Positions 1 to 11,900 of a stretch of DNA of 64,000 nt are shown here, one piece after another. A program made the translations under genes and the position numbers. The notes under the pieces are model-generated. The model worked only from the letters and a program-made list of their open reading frames with translations, did no database searches and was not told the DNA's origin. Position 1 is the stretch's first letter. Each line of letters begins with the position of its first letter. This DNA is from Haematococcus lacustris (lineage: Eukaryota > Chlorophyta > Chlorophyceae > Chlamydomonadales > Haematococcaceae): contig JASKMD010000014.1 of the NCBI GenBank assembly GCA_030144725.1, forward strand, positions 1,955,646 through 2,019,645, given 5' to 3'.

Positions 1-54
1 TGTCCATGTCCATGTCCATGTCCATGTCCATGTCCATGTCCATGTCCATGTCCA
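1..54. repeat. TGTCCA hexanucleotide array at window edge
   Basis: About nine perfect copies of the hexamer TGTCCA run from the first base and continue beyond the left edge. The array lies in an intron of the P450 gene whose 3' half follows. A short, looser run of CCCTGCCATG units follows at about 125-185, directly before the first recognisable exon. Confidence 0.9.
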
Positions 55-188
55 TGGTGTCTGCCTGACCACCTGCTTGCCTACCGTGAACCCACCAGCC
101 CAGCCCAACCCGGTCCTGATCCAGCTGCCCTGCCCTGCCCTGCCATGCCATGCCCTGCCATGCCCTGCCATGCTCTGCCCTGCCCCAG

Positions 189-1417
189 GTGTTTGTGTTT
201 ATTCTGGCTGGCTATGAGACCACTGCAGCCACCCTGACCTTCGCCCTGTACCTGCTGGCTGCCAACCCTGAGGCCCAGCGCAAGCTGCAGGTCAGGGGCA
301 GACCCTCCTCCTCACACCTCAGCAATAGCACCATGAACGCCATCAGCGGCATGAGAACAGCACGGCAAGACAGCCCAGCAGGCAAGGCTGGCCCCCTCCA
401 CCCCCCCTCACCTGCTGCACCCCCCTGCTGCTGCACTGCAGGCTGAGGTGGACGGCCAGGCCCACCTGCTGGCGCCCCCCAAGGGCCCCTCTGCTGCCCA
501 AGAGCTGAATGGCGGCGACCACAAGCGGGGCAATGGCATCAAGCTGGCCAACGGAGCAGGCCAGGGCAACGGAGTGCACCTTCAAGCCAGGGCCATGTCA
601 GGTGCGGCTTGCCCTGCCTCGGAATCCTCATGGCACCCCTCATGGCACCTGCGCTTGCACTCGCTGGTTGCCGCGTCAAATCTCGCCAACTCGCGTACCA
701 TTCCAGGTGGTGCCCTAACGGCTGAGGAGCTGGCCCGCTCCTTCCCCTACACCTGTGCGGTGGTGGACGAGGCGCTGCGGCTGTACCCCCCGGGGGCTGG
801 TGCCATTCGCGCACCGCCTGAAGCTACAGAGATACTAGGTTTCACGTGAGCTGCACGCAAATGCCTGCAAGGGGTTGCATAGCTGGGGCGTAGTGGGCGC
901 GAAGGGGTCCGTGTCGCGAGAGCTAACTCTTGCCGGACGAGTGGGTCGCTACAATTCTTGATGCTGCGGCGCAATTATGCAGGGTGCCGGCGGAAGCGTT
1001 TGTGTTCCTGCCTATCTACTCCTTCCACCACGACGCGAACGTTTGGCCAGACGCTGCCGAGTTCAGACCGGAGCGCCACTTGGCCGGCCACCCTGACGCG
1101 ATGGACCCGACCGCCAAGACGAGTTTCATGCCCTTCGGCCTCGGGCCAAGGTGGGCACGATGTGATCGCTGTCGTTCGTCAACGTCAGCTCGTGCAACCC
1201 AGCATGCTCTATCCACGACCGGGCGGGTGCGTTCCCGCGCAGGGGTTGCCCGGGATCGCGCTTCGCGCTGCAAGAGGCGCGACTGGCGCTGGCCAGCTTG
1301 GCGAGCCGCTTCGCCTTTGAGCTAGCGCCAACGCAGGAACACCCGGTGCGATGCCGCACCAGCCCGACCATGGCGCCGCTGAACGGCATGTCTTTGAGAG
1401 TGAGGGAGCGCGCATGA
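189..1417 (+). CDS. Cytochrome P450, 3' half (5' end outside window)
   Basis: Haem-thiolate monooxygenase, C-terminal half; substrate unknown. Five exons can be read: 189-290 (I helix, with oxygen-binding AGYETT), 442 to about 601, about 706-841 (K helix E-A-L-R, the ExxR motif), 983-1150 and 1243-1417. The last junction rebuilds the haem loop FGLGPRGCPG, with the cysteine thiolate ligand in the last exon; the stop is TGA at 1415-1417. GT/AG borders and phases agree at 290/442, 841/983 and 1150/1243. It is paralogous to the two minus-strand P450s at 9-24 kb but clearly more diverged and in the opposite orientation. The N-terminal anchor and C-helix exons must lie left of the window. CYP family not assignable from sequence alone. 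A TGTAA polyadenylation-type signal occurs at 1955-1959, rather far from the stop. Confidence 0.85.
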
Positions 1418-2772
1418 GGGCGTGTGCCTCGGTCCACCGGGGGGTTGAAATGTGCTCCTACTGCTGCATTGCTGATGCGAAGTTGAGTGTTGTGCGATGT
1501 TGGTTGGTTGCGCCGTCTGTCGTCAAAGCTGGTCCTCGTGATGGTTGTTATGTGAGCAACAACAGTTCGTCCGCAAACACATGGCCGAGCTCATGACTAG
1601 GAAAGAAAGACTACGCCCTCGCCGTTGGGCGTGCAGTAAGGGAGGAGAGTAGGGTGGTTCCCCCCCAAACTAATATTAGTTCTCATAATAGCTCATAATA
1701 GCTCATATTAGCTCCCGGTTTGCTCATATTAGCCCATATTCGCTCATATCAGCTCCCGATCAGCTCATACCAGCTCCCGATAGCTCATATCAGCTCATAT
1801 AGGCTCAAATCAGCTCATCTAAGCTCCCCGAACTAGCTCCCGCCGTTTTAGCTATTATTAGCGCTAATATTAGCTAATGCGCTACTTTTGGCTCGGAGCC
1901 AGTATTAGCGGACACACCCTAGAGGAGAGTCGCCTCGGGGAATGTCCTTGCTACTGTAACGAGTAATAGGAGCTCACGAGATGACAACGACGACAACAAG
2001 ATCCCAACAAGATACCTGTAGGGGGGTGGATAGGAGCCATAAGATACCTGTGGATAGGATACCTGTAGGGGGGTGGATAGGAGCCAGGCTACCGAGCGCA
2101 CCCAGCTCATCACCATGTTAGTTTCAATAGCATGCAAAGCATCTACAAGTGCCAGTTTATGCTGCCTCAAGCGCTAGGAAGACAAAGCCGTATGGTACAA
2201 GATGCAAGAATACTAGGGATGAAAAACCATGGAAGTTGCATCTGCACTGACTTGCAACATTTGCGCAAGGGGTGACCAGGGCAGGGCAGGCAAGGCAAGG
2301 CAAGGCACCACAATGGCACCATGTGGTAGGTAAACGCAATCAGGTGGCACCATGGCATCACCATGCTTGATGTACGGCATCTACCTCCCACCTCCCCGCC
2401 CACCACCAGGCAAGGTGTGTTTCCTGACTGACCCCACCTAGCGCTTCATAGACTCATGCGCAGCATGTGCCTCCACCTCCCTAACCCAACACCAGCATAT
2501 CCCCCTCACTAACCCATCGCCAGGCAACCCAACAGCGCATTGCACTGCCCTTGCTTGGCGCTTGCTTTGGCGCTCATTGAGGTGGGGGTCCAGCCTCAGG
2601 GACTGCCCTCTGCCCCCAGGCAGTGCCCCACCCTGCATAGCCCTTGGTGCCAGCTAGCTGTTGACAGCGTGCTCCTGAAGGCTGGTACCACCAGCTAGGG
2701 TGTGGGTCCACGGCTGCCACCGCTGCCGCTCCTGCTGCCACTCCTGCTCCTGCTGCACCTGCTCCTGCTGCC
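1418..2772. other. Intergenic, no gene recognised
   Basis: No open frame here resembles a protein family. It holds an AT-rich degenerate repeat (listed separately), short duplicated phrases at about 2010-2080, and ordinary GC-rich sequence towards the next satellite. Confidence 0.6.
1668..1915. repeat. Degenerate AGCTCATATT-like repeat
   Basis: Roughly 25 imperfect units related to AGCTCATATT / AGCTCCCGAT, ending in TTAGC-rich sequence. Its AT content is markedly higher than the surrounding DNA. No coding potential. Confidence 0.75.
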
Positions 2773-3434
2773 GCCCCTGCCCCTGCCCCTGCCCCTGCCC
2801 CTGCCCCTGCCCCTGCCCCTGCCCCTGCCCCTGCCCCTGCCCCTGCCCCTGCCCCTGCCCCTGCCCCTGCCCCTGCCCCTGCCCCTGCCCCTGCCCCTGC
2901 CCCTGCCCCTGCCCCTGCCCCTGCCCCTGCCCCTGCCCCTGCCCCTGCCCCTGCCCCTGCCCCTGCCCCTGCCCCTGCCCCTGCCCCTGCCCCTGCCCCT
3001 GCCCCTGCCCCTGCCCCTGCCCCTGCCCCTGCCCCTGCCCCTGCCCCTGCCCCTGCCCCTGCCCCTGCCCCTGCCCCTGCCCCTGCCCCTGCCCCTGCCC
3101 CTGCCCCTGCCCCTGCCCCTGCCCCTGCCCCTGCCCCTGCCCCTGCCCCTGCCCCTGCCCCTGCCCCTGCCCCTGCCCCTGCCCCTGCCCCTGCCCCTGC
3201 CCCTGCCCCTGCCCCTGCCCCTGCCCCTGCCCCTGCCCCTGCCCCTGCCCCTGCCCCTGCCCCTGCCCCTGCCCCTGCCCCTGCCCCTGCCCCTGCCCCT
3301 GCCCCTGCCCCTGCCCCTGCCCCTGCCCCTGCCCCTGCCCCTGCCCCTGCCCCTGCCCCTGCCCCTGCCCCTGCCCCTGCCCCTGCCCCTGCCCCTGCCC
3401 CTGCCCCTGCCCCTGCCCCTGCCCCTGCCCCTGC
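2773..3434. repeat. Pure CCCCTG hexanucleotide satellite
   Basis: About 110 uninterrupted copies of CCCCTG (G-rich strand CAGGGG). Because the unit is six bases, every frame stays open (LPLP, PCPC, AGAG, QGQG). Those frames are artefacts and are not called as genes. Confidence 0.97.
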
Positions 3435-3635
3435 TGCCGCTGCTGCCGATCCTGCTGTTGTCGAGAATGCCTTGTGATGCAGGTGGGGGAGCTGGTGTGA
3501 AGCATCAGGGCGCTCTGTTGCCATGCGCTTGCACACTGACGCTGGCTGAGTAGGGTGGCAGGGCAGGGCCAGTGACCTTGCGAGTTACTAAGGTGCCGGC
3601 TGCACCCTCAGGGGGTCCTGCTCCAGCACGAGCCT

Positions 3636-3800
3636 GGGGTCAGGGGGTCAGGGGTCAGGGGTCAGGGGGTCAGGGGGTCAGGGGTCAGGGGGTCAGGGGG
3701 TCAGGGGGTCAGGGGGTCAGGGGGTCAGGGGTCAGGGGTCAGGGGTCAGGGGTCAGGGGTCAGGGGTCAGGGGTCAGGGGTCAGGGGTCAGGCGTCAGGG
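3636..3800. repeat. GGGGTCA / GGTCAGG minisatellite
   Basis: About 25 copies of a 6-8 base unit (GGTCAGGG / GGGGTCA) with variable numbers of G. It lies downstream of, or inside the last intron of, the IST1-like gene, whose mRNA would carry the C-rich complement. Confidence 0.9.
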
Positions 3801-4057
3801 GTCAGGCCCGCCCCGCCCCGCCCCGTCCCATCCCCACCCCGCCCAGCCACCGCGCTGTCACCGCCCCTTACCATGACCCATGCTCAGGGTCAGCCATGGA
3901 GCCCAACAAGGAGCTGAGCGTCCTCCCCCTGACCCTGACCCAAGCAATGCCAGTCTGCCCCCCCCCCTTAGGGTCATGCCTGCCTGCCTTCCCTCTCACC
4001 ACGCCCTCCCACCACCCAGGCCACTCCGCGTGCCAGGCCCCAGTCCGGCCGCCTCAC

Positions 4058-4179
4058 CTGCTGTTGATGCTCCAGGCTGCCGGACAGTGCCTGCTCCTGA
4101 TCAATGCTCCCCCCACCTGGGTTGCTCCCCGCCGCCTGCTGCTGCCAAGCCAGGCGCTGGAGCTGCTGCTGTAAGAGCA

Positions 4180-4232
<53 letters not shown>

Positions 4233-7200
4233 TGCTGCTGGGTGGCTAGCCACGCCTGCAGCCGGGGGAGGGGGACGGCAGCCTGGTGCAGGCAGGGGGG
4301 GGGGCAACAGCCAGGGCACACCAGAAAAGACCCAGGCGGGTAATTCTCAGGGCAGGGTCAGGAGCAGCAGCGCTTCATCTGAGCTTCATCCTCTGACAGC
4401 CGCACAGTGTGACACACAGTGTAACTATGTTGTCATTGCAATCCTTAACCTCCATGCACCCCTACCACACCCCCCCCCCCCCAACACCCCACCCCTATCA
4501 CACATCCTGCCCCGGACTTGTCCTATGAAATTGAGGGATGCCACAAGCCGCACCCACCTGTGCCAGCTGCTGCTCACTGCCAAGCTGGGCCTCTCCCTGA
4601 GACCCTGGCCCCAGCCCCAGCCCCAGCCCCAGCCCCAGCCCCCCGCCCTCATGCCAGCCCTCCAAGCCGTGTTGCCGGGTCTGGGTCACTCCTGGGGGCT
4701 GGAAGGTCACACCGCCGGAGGGTGCGGGGGCATGAGGGGGACCAGGGGCGGGCTGCCCTGACCCCGAGCCCCTCCCCTGCTCCATGGCCGCGTCCCAAGC
4801 TGGATGAGAGGAGAGGGGGTCCGTGGCGGGGGCTAGAGCGTGGGCCAGCGTGGAGGGGTCCCAGGCCAGGCCTGCCTCATGGGCTATGCTGGCCAGTGCT
4901 GCCTGCTTGTCACTGTCGTCAGGGCCTTCCAGCTGGTGGGCACACCCCAGGGCGGTGGGGGAGGGAGGGCAGGGGGAGGCAGTCGAGGGGCGGGCAGGGC
5001 AGGGAAGGGCAGGGTAGTGAGGGGAAGCAGTAGGGGGTTGGGGGGGTCATGGCATCACAGACCATCGCTGCGCTTGCAACGCATTAGGTGACGATGTATC
5101 ACCCCCCACCCCCCCCCATTCACCCCCGAGCAATCCCTGATTGCCCCACCCTCATACCACCCGCCCCCCGACTGCCTCACTGCTACACCGTCCCACCCCA
5201 CCCCCTAACCACCTTCGCATTCACTGCCACCCACCCCCCTGCCATCCCACTCCTGTCCTCCCCCCCTGACCATCCCCCCTGCTCCTTCCCCACGACCCCC
5301 CCCCCCCCCCGCGCCCAGGTCCTCCTCCCTCCACCCACAGCTCACCTGCAGCCATCTGAGCATCTCACTGCGTTGCCCCCACCCCCCACCCCCTGACCAT
5401 CGTCCCTTCCCAACGGCCCCACCTCAGACATGCCACTCCTGCCCCTGCCCCTTGCCCCACCCACTCACTGAGCCCCTGCTCCCCCTCCCTCTGCCCCCTG
5501 CTCCCTCCCTCTCCCTCCCCCTGCCCCCTGCTCCCTCCCTCCGCCCTCCACTCACCCGCAGCCATCTGATCATATCCCTGCTGACCTCCCACGCTTCGCG
5601 TGTGTCAGGGTTAACGACTTGCTCCACAAACTCCTGTTTATACTGCTTGCTGAACAGCGCTTGCAGCTTCTGCAGCTCCTCAAAGTCTGGCAACCTCTGC
5701 ATGCAAGCCGCTCACCCCACCACACATCATGGCCCTTGCATCACACCACATCACACTGCACATCACACTACACCACACCAGGTCACACAGGCCAGCCAGT
5801 GGGCAGCAGCCAAGCAGCAGGAAGAGGAGGCCTGTTGGGGTGGCCTTAGGCAGGCAGCCAGGTGGGTCCGTGATGGTGGGTTTGAGCAGCTGTCTGATGG
5901 TGGGTTTGAGAGGCTGCCTGATGGTGGGTTTGAGCTGCTGTCTGGCTCACTCCACTCCACATCACGTGGCTTCCCTCACATGTGCAGCGAAGATGATGGA
6001 GCTGACGGTCGCCATGATGTCGCTGGGCACCACGTCCTCCTGCACCAGTTGCTGTGCCCGCCCCTCCACCGCTGTCAAGTACAGCTCAAGCCGGTCCCTA
6101 GCCTGAGAGCAGGCATGGCAAACCTCCTCTCATTCCTGAAGATACATCAAGGCTGCCAACAGTTGGTGGGTGCCAAGCAGAGAGCAGGCACGCCAGCTGA
6201 ACCCCTCATCTGCACTGTCCCTGCACCACCACCCCTGGCCTGAACACCCCATCCCCTCTCACTCCTGAAGATACATCAAGATCGCCAACAGCTGGTGGAT
6301 GCAAAGCTGTGGCGGACAGACCTCTGCCGGCAGTCAGCAGCCTGGCAGCAGCGGACAGTCGGTTAGGGTTAAGGTTAGGGCTAGGGTTAACCCGCCCCCG
6401 CCCCCGCCCCCGCCCCCGCCCCCGCCCCCGCCCCCGCCCCCGCCCCCGCCCCCGCCCCCGCCCCCGCCCCCGCCCCCGCCCCCGCCCCCGCCCCCGCCCC
6501 CGCCCCCGCCCCCGCCCCCGCCCCCGCCCCCGCCCCCGCCCCCGCCCCCGCCCCCGCCCCCGCCCCCGCCCCCGCCCCCGCCCCCGCCCCCGCCCCCGCC
6601 CCCGCCCCCGCCCCCGCCCCCGCCCCCGCCCCCGCCCCCGCCCCCGCCCCCGCCCCCGCCCCCGCCCCCGCCCCCGCCCCCGCCCCCGCCCCCGCCCCCG
6701 CCCCCGCCCCCGCCCCCGCCCCCGCCCCCGCCCCCGCCCCCGCCCCCGCCCCCGCCCCCGCCCCCGCCCCCGCCCCCGCCCCCGCCCCCGCCCCCGCCCC
6801 CGCCCCCGCCCCCGCCCCCGCCCCCGCCCCCGCCCCCGCCCCCGCCCCCGCCCCCGCCCCCGCCCCCGCCCCCGCCCCCGCCCCCGCCCCCGCCCCCGCC
6901 CCCGCCCCCGCCCCCGCCCCCGCCCCCGCCCCCGCCCCCGCCCCCGCCCCCGCCCCCGCCCCCGCCCCCGCCCCCGCCCCCGCCCCCGCCCCCGCCCCCG
7001 CCCCCGCCCCCGCCCCCGCCCCCGCCCCCGCCCCCGCCCCCGCCCCCGCCCCCGCCCCCGCCCCCGCCCCGGCCCCCGCCCCCGCCCCCGCCCCCGCCCG
7101 CTTCGCACAGCTCATGCTGTGATGGTGCAGATCCCCATGATCAGTGACCTTACACCAGCCACTGAGAATCCGCATGCCTCACACATGGGTACATGCACAT

Positions 7201-7987
7201 GGGTACTGCACCCCCACCACACCATCACTCTATATCACACTGACGGGCCACAAAGAGCACCAAGCCAGGTTTAGGTCCCCAGGGTTATGTCGCTAGCCCC
7301 CTGCACTTGAAGGGCTGCACAGGCAGTCAGTTGCCCAGTGGTGCTCAGTGCAGGGGCGCTCCCGCATTCGAGTGAGAAAAGTGAGAAAACAATAGACAGG
7401 GGACAAATCAACAAAACAATAGACTGGGCACCTGCGTACAGCCCAGCACTTGTGCTACTAGCTCGAGTTAAGCATCACCCTGCAGCCTCCACCATCACCT
7501 CAGGCCATCACCCCCACCACCTCCACCACCTCACCCCAGTTGCCACCTGGCCCAAGGCTACCCACAGCAGCCTCTTGCCACCCCTCCTCACCATGTCCAT
7601 CATCTCCTCCCTCACCACAATCTCCACCCGCCTCCATGCGGTGTCTGTGTCCCCCTTTCGCAGCAGATCTGCTATTTCTCTGCGCAGCCTCTTAATCTGT
7701 GGTGGAAGGCAGGTGTGCAGGCGCATCAGGGTAAGGGAGCTGTGTATCCCAGGGGCTCCTTGCAACCGCCACTGCCCAACTCAGGGCGTACGTTGCGAGC
7801 GCGACGGTCGCGCGCTTGCTTTATCCTCGTGCACCCCAACCGACACTGCAGTGCGACAGGCAACCGCGCAGTCGAGGGCCGCAACACGCCATCGCCCGCA
7901 GGCAGGCATCGCTCGACAGCACCAGTGTCGAACCTGCATCCCGAGCGCCGAGGCGGAGACCTTCGTCTTCGATGTGAAGCAGCCCAT
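4058..7987 (-). CDS. IST1-family ESCRT-III regulator
   Basis: Predicted IST1/ISTL protein, which binds ESCRT-III (CHMP1/Did2) and Vps4 to tune membrane scission in multivesicular-body sorting and cytokinesis. Exons read by eye: 7987-7934, 7845-7792, 7696-7592, 6102-5980, 5696-5556, 4932-4558 and 4282-4058, all joining in phase 0. In order they give an N-terminus starting MGCFTSK, the basic helix RIKQARDRRARN, the signature RREIADLL...WRRVEIVVREE, then SDIMATVSSIIFAA, RLPDFEELQKLQALF, LASIAHEAGLAWD, and a polyglutamine tail exon (CAG run at 4179-4240). The match to the IST1 core is helix by helix. A short exon between 7592 and 6102 is expected; LLAILMYLQ at 6291-6265 fits, but its donor is not a GT. 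The gene's end is unresolved: another exon may reach about 3508. The MGC start suggests N-myristoylation or palmitoylation, which is inference. Confidence 0.8.
6361..6392. repeat. Short internal telomere-like tract
   Basis: Contains GGTTAGGGTT, GGTTAGGGC and TAGGGTTAACCC, that is, imperfect TTAGGG units. It abuts the CCCCCG satellite directly. Likely an interstitial telomere-like seed or repair scar. Confidence 0.7.
6391..7100. repeat. Pure CCCCCG hexanucleotide satellite
   Basis: About 118 copies with a single substitution near 7071. It lies in an intron of the minus-strand IST1-like gene, so the transcript would contain (CGGGGG)n, a strong G-quadruplex former. All six frames are open only because of the six-base period. 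Confidence 0.97.
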
Positions 7988-8969
7988 CTGGGCCCCTTCC
8001 TTGTTGATTGGGTCCCTCGACCTCACTTCAGACTCCTAAGGCGCCGTCATGCGCCGTCAGAACCTGATAGAATACTCAACGGCCGAGGTAGGCAGCCCGC
8101 CATAGGTTGCCAACATTACGTGACACGCAGCGAGCTGCTTTATTGTGTAGTTCTCTTACGAGAGGCGGTGGACTCGCGTTGAAAGCGGCACACGAGTGAT
8201 TTGTCCAGCACCTTTTTATAAGTCCATGCTCCCATCCCCCCCTCTCAAAAACAACAGTTCGTAGAAGACGTTGAATCAGTTTTTGCGCCCTGCAGCCCTC
8301 TTGCTATGTCTAAACTAAGCAATAGTTATCTGTCCAACCAGGACGTCGAATGATGGACTGCCAAATCTGTGCGGCTCAACTCAGTTTCTGCATCTTTTTG
8401 ACTGATTCTAGCTGCTTTTGGCTGCCTCTGGAACCACAGGCACAAGTTTATAAGACACCTTGAAACCTGTGTTGAAGAAGCGCTGTGGAATGCTGATTTG
8501 AGAATTTAACCAGTCCGGATTGGATGCCCCATTCACGCCGCGCTGGGTCCAGGCTGCCTATTGCCATCGCTAAGTGTGTCCAGAACACGACGCGGGGTAG
8601 GGGCCAGCCACCCGCCAAACCGCTGGGGCTGCTGGGTCAGGCCATTAGCATCTCATCGCACGGGGGTTGAGCCAACCGCGGGGATGACCGGGTGCTTAAA
8701 CAACATGATGTAATCCAACACGTGGCTGGACCTTATCCAGTGAAGCGGTGGATCTTAACATGGGTGGGGATAGGGTGCAATGCCCTTTGACAGTACACGC
8801 CACCGCATTTTCAACCTACCGAGTGCTCCCAAATATCTGAACAGCTACATGCTGGGATAAAGAAATGAACAACATCAATTGACACTGACGAGACCGACAC
8901 CCGCAACAACGCCTGACGAATCGACGACGAGTGACGATCCAAGATATCCAAGGGATCCAAGGGATAGGT
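7988..8969. other. Intergenic: IST1-like promoter side and 3' flank of P450 A
   Basis: No gene recognised. The last 110 bases (from about 8862, beginning ATGAACAACATCAATTGACA) are nearly identical to the sequence downstream of P450 copy B at about 18300, so they belong to the duplicated P450 block. Confidence 0.6.
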
Positions 8970-11900
8970 TCATGCGCAGGCACGGTTGTGAACACGCAGC
9001 CACATGCCCCCCACGGGGGTTGTCGTCAGCCCGGTCCATGTGCGCACAGGGTGTTCCTGCATCGGGGCCAGCTCGAAACTGAACTGGCGAACCATCCGGA
9101 CCAGCGCCACTCGCGCCTCCTGCATCGCGAACCGCGCTCCTGGGCAACTCCTGCGTTCAACGACCAGCATCAGACCACAGCTGTTGTGCACGTCAACATT
9201 GTGCGGCGCAATCTGCAACGATGCCGCGCCGTTGCGTTGGGAGCCGCAAGACGCTACAGGAGGAGCAAAAGGTCGCACCGACCGATACAAGCGACGGCGT
9301 TCTCAGCGCGCCCACCTTGCGCCGTGGCCAAAGGGCATAAAGCTGGCCTTGGCGGCTGCGTCCATGGCGTCGGGGTGGCCGGCCAAGTGGCGCTCCGGCT
9401 TGAACTCGGCAACGTCCGGCCAAACGTCCGCGTCGTGGTGGTAGGAGTAGATGGGCATGTACAGAAACGTATGAGCTGGAATCCTGCAACATTCCACATT
9501 TATTCCAGTGCCCCTGGCCATCCCAACGCACTGCTTTTGAAGGCATTGCAGCCACCCCAGCCCCCATGCTTGGTGCATGAGTGTTGTTGCAGGCGGCACC
9601 AGCTGTGGGTGGTAGTGTGGCAGCATGTGCACCTGTGGCCTGCGACCTCAATGTCCTCAGGTGGAGAGCGCAGGGCGGTGGCCCCGGGCGGGTACAAGCG
9701 CATGGCCTCGTCCAACACGGCGCAAGCGTAGGGGAAGGAGGCGGCCACCTCCTCAGCTGTCAGCCCAGCACCTGATGGAAGGGGCGCAGGCAGTAGGCAG
9801 GCGAGGCGTACACAACATACAAGTTCCACTTGCCAGCCCAAACCTCCATGCGCTGCCACTTCCCCCTGCTGCCCCATCAGCTGCCCCTGATAAGGCACCA
9901 TCTAGGCAGCAGGAGCAGTTGCAGGTATGGAACTTGGTACCTTGCGGCCCCTGCCCCTGCCCCTGCCCCTGCCCCTGCCCCTGCCCCTCTCCCCGTGACC
10001 ACACTCCCTGAGCTTCCCCCTGAGGCTGTGAGTATAGCTTGCCAGGGACCAATGCAGCCACTGGCTGACCGCTGTCTGCACCACCGGTAAGGGGAGGGAG
10101 CAGTCCATGCCTTGGGTGACAGCCAGACACCCAATTCTTTTGCGTCAGGCTTCCTGGTGTGAGGGGGCAGCAAGGGGACACCCCCATACCATCTTCCTCC
10201 CTCGATGCATGCTCGTCACAAAGAAACCTTATATTTCTTTCTTGCATCCTTCTTTTCTCTTGTAGTAAGCTTCAATACACCATGGTATAGGCTCTGTATC
10301 CTTCAACGATCTGGCCATAAATCTGGCCTCAGCCCACTCCCATTCTCATCCGCTCCCTCCCCTCCCAAGGCTACGGCCAGGTTGGCAGCAGCTGCAGCTG
10401 AATAGGCTTGACCTGGCCTGACCTGGCCTGGCCTGACCTGGCCTGACCTGGACTGCATACAGTCTGACCTGACTTGGCCCCTCCCCTCCTCTTACTGCCT
10501 CGCCCCGCCCAACCGCCCCGCCCCAGCCTGGCTGAGCTGTGATGGTGGCGTGCAGCGCCTTGTGCCCCTCAGGCTGACCCAGGCCTATTGAGCCACCCCT
10601 GGCCCCCTCACCTGCAGGAGCCAGCTCAGGGCGGGCAGCGGGGCGGGCATGGGCCTGCTGGTGTGCTACTGGGTCACAGTCCACTCCCTTGGCTGCTGTG
10701 GAAGCCGGGGTGTTCAGGGGCAGGGCCAGCAGCTCCCCCTGACTGTCCACCTCGACCTGGGCAGCAGGGCAGCGGGGGGAGAGGGGGGCAGCAAAGCGGC
10801 AGCTGGGGAGAAGCTGAAGGGAAGCTGGGTGTTCAGGCAAGCAGACAGCATCAGGCTGGGCACTGCAGCAGTCAGCCTTGGCAGTTGGCCTAGACCTAGA
10901 GGCGTGTGAGGTGGGCAGGAGCTGGGGGGGCCCACACCAGGTGGCAGCTGCAACAGGCCGATGGGGTGTTGCACTGCTTGAACAGGAGCTGGGTGGTCAG
11001 GCACACAGGGTGCAGCATGAGGGTGCTGGTCAGGGGGTCACATAGGTGGGTGGCGGAATGGCCCAAACCTACTGGCCCTGGCCCTGGCCTGACCTGCAGC
11101 TTGCGCTGGGCCTCAGGATTAGCAGCCAGGAGGTACAGGGTGAAGGTAAGGGCGGTGGTGGTGGTCTCATATCCAGCCAGCAGGAACACGTGGATCTGTG
11201 CAATGACCTGCTGCAGGTCCAAGGTGGTGCCAGTGGTCAGGTCCCGCCCTTTCAGCAGCAGCCCCAGGAAGCTCTTCTCACTGCAGACACAGCCCAGGAG
11301 GGCAACCAGCAGCAGCGACAGCGGAGCTGAGATCAGGTGCATGAGTGATCTCTCACACTCCCACATCGCAGGGATCAGCATATGTCGTTGACCAAGGGGA
11401 GTGCTTGCACCACATTGGTCCCAGGCCAGAGCGGCAGCTTGGCCTTGGATGTAATCGGTGTGAGATATGAAGAGCTCGCTGTAAAGTCAAGATTGCAGTG
11501 TAGGACACTGAATCCAGGAGAACGGGCGGGCGGGCCGGTTGGCGGGCCAGCAAGCGCCCTGTACAGCAGTTGTGAGCGGAACTTGCTGCTGGTGTTACTC
11601 ATGGAGTTGTTTTGGGACACCAGTGCTGCTGATGCAAGTAGGCAGGTGTGGGCCATGCTCAATATGCATAGGGCACACGGGTGAATAGAATTTAGCCATA
11701 AAAAACACTCTATAAGATTGTGAAAGGTCGTAGTATATTCGTAGTTCCGTTGGGCCAACCGTAGGGGCAGGGTCGTCATTTTGCGAAAGTGAGTATGCAG
11801 TTTGGTGCATAACAACCATAGAAGCTCCTGCTAGGGGTAAGCATGTTCAGAATCACAACCAATAGCAGTGTCGTGACACATCTATATGCCAGCCAGCCAT

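Noticed and set aside
2574..3553. Long open frames (AGAG, QGQG, LPLP, PCPC) over the CCCCTG satellite
   Set aside because: A six-base repeat without stop codons is open in every frame; no flanking exon supports translation.
6206..7274. Arg-Gly, polyproline and Pro-Arg proteins of 260-320 residues
   Set aside because: Frames of the CCCCCG satellite; the region is an intron of the IST1-like gene.
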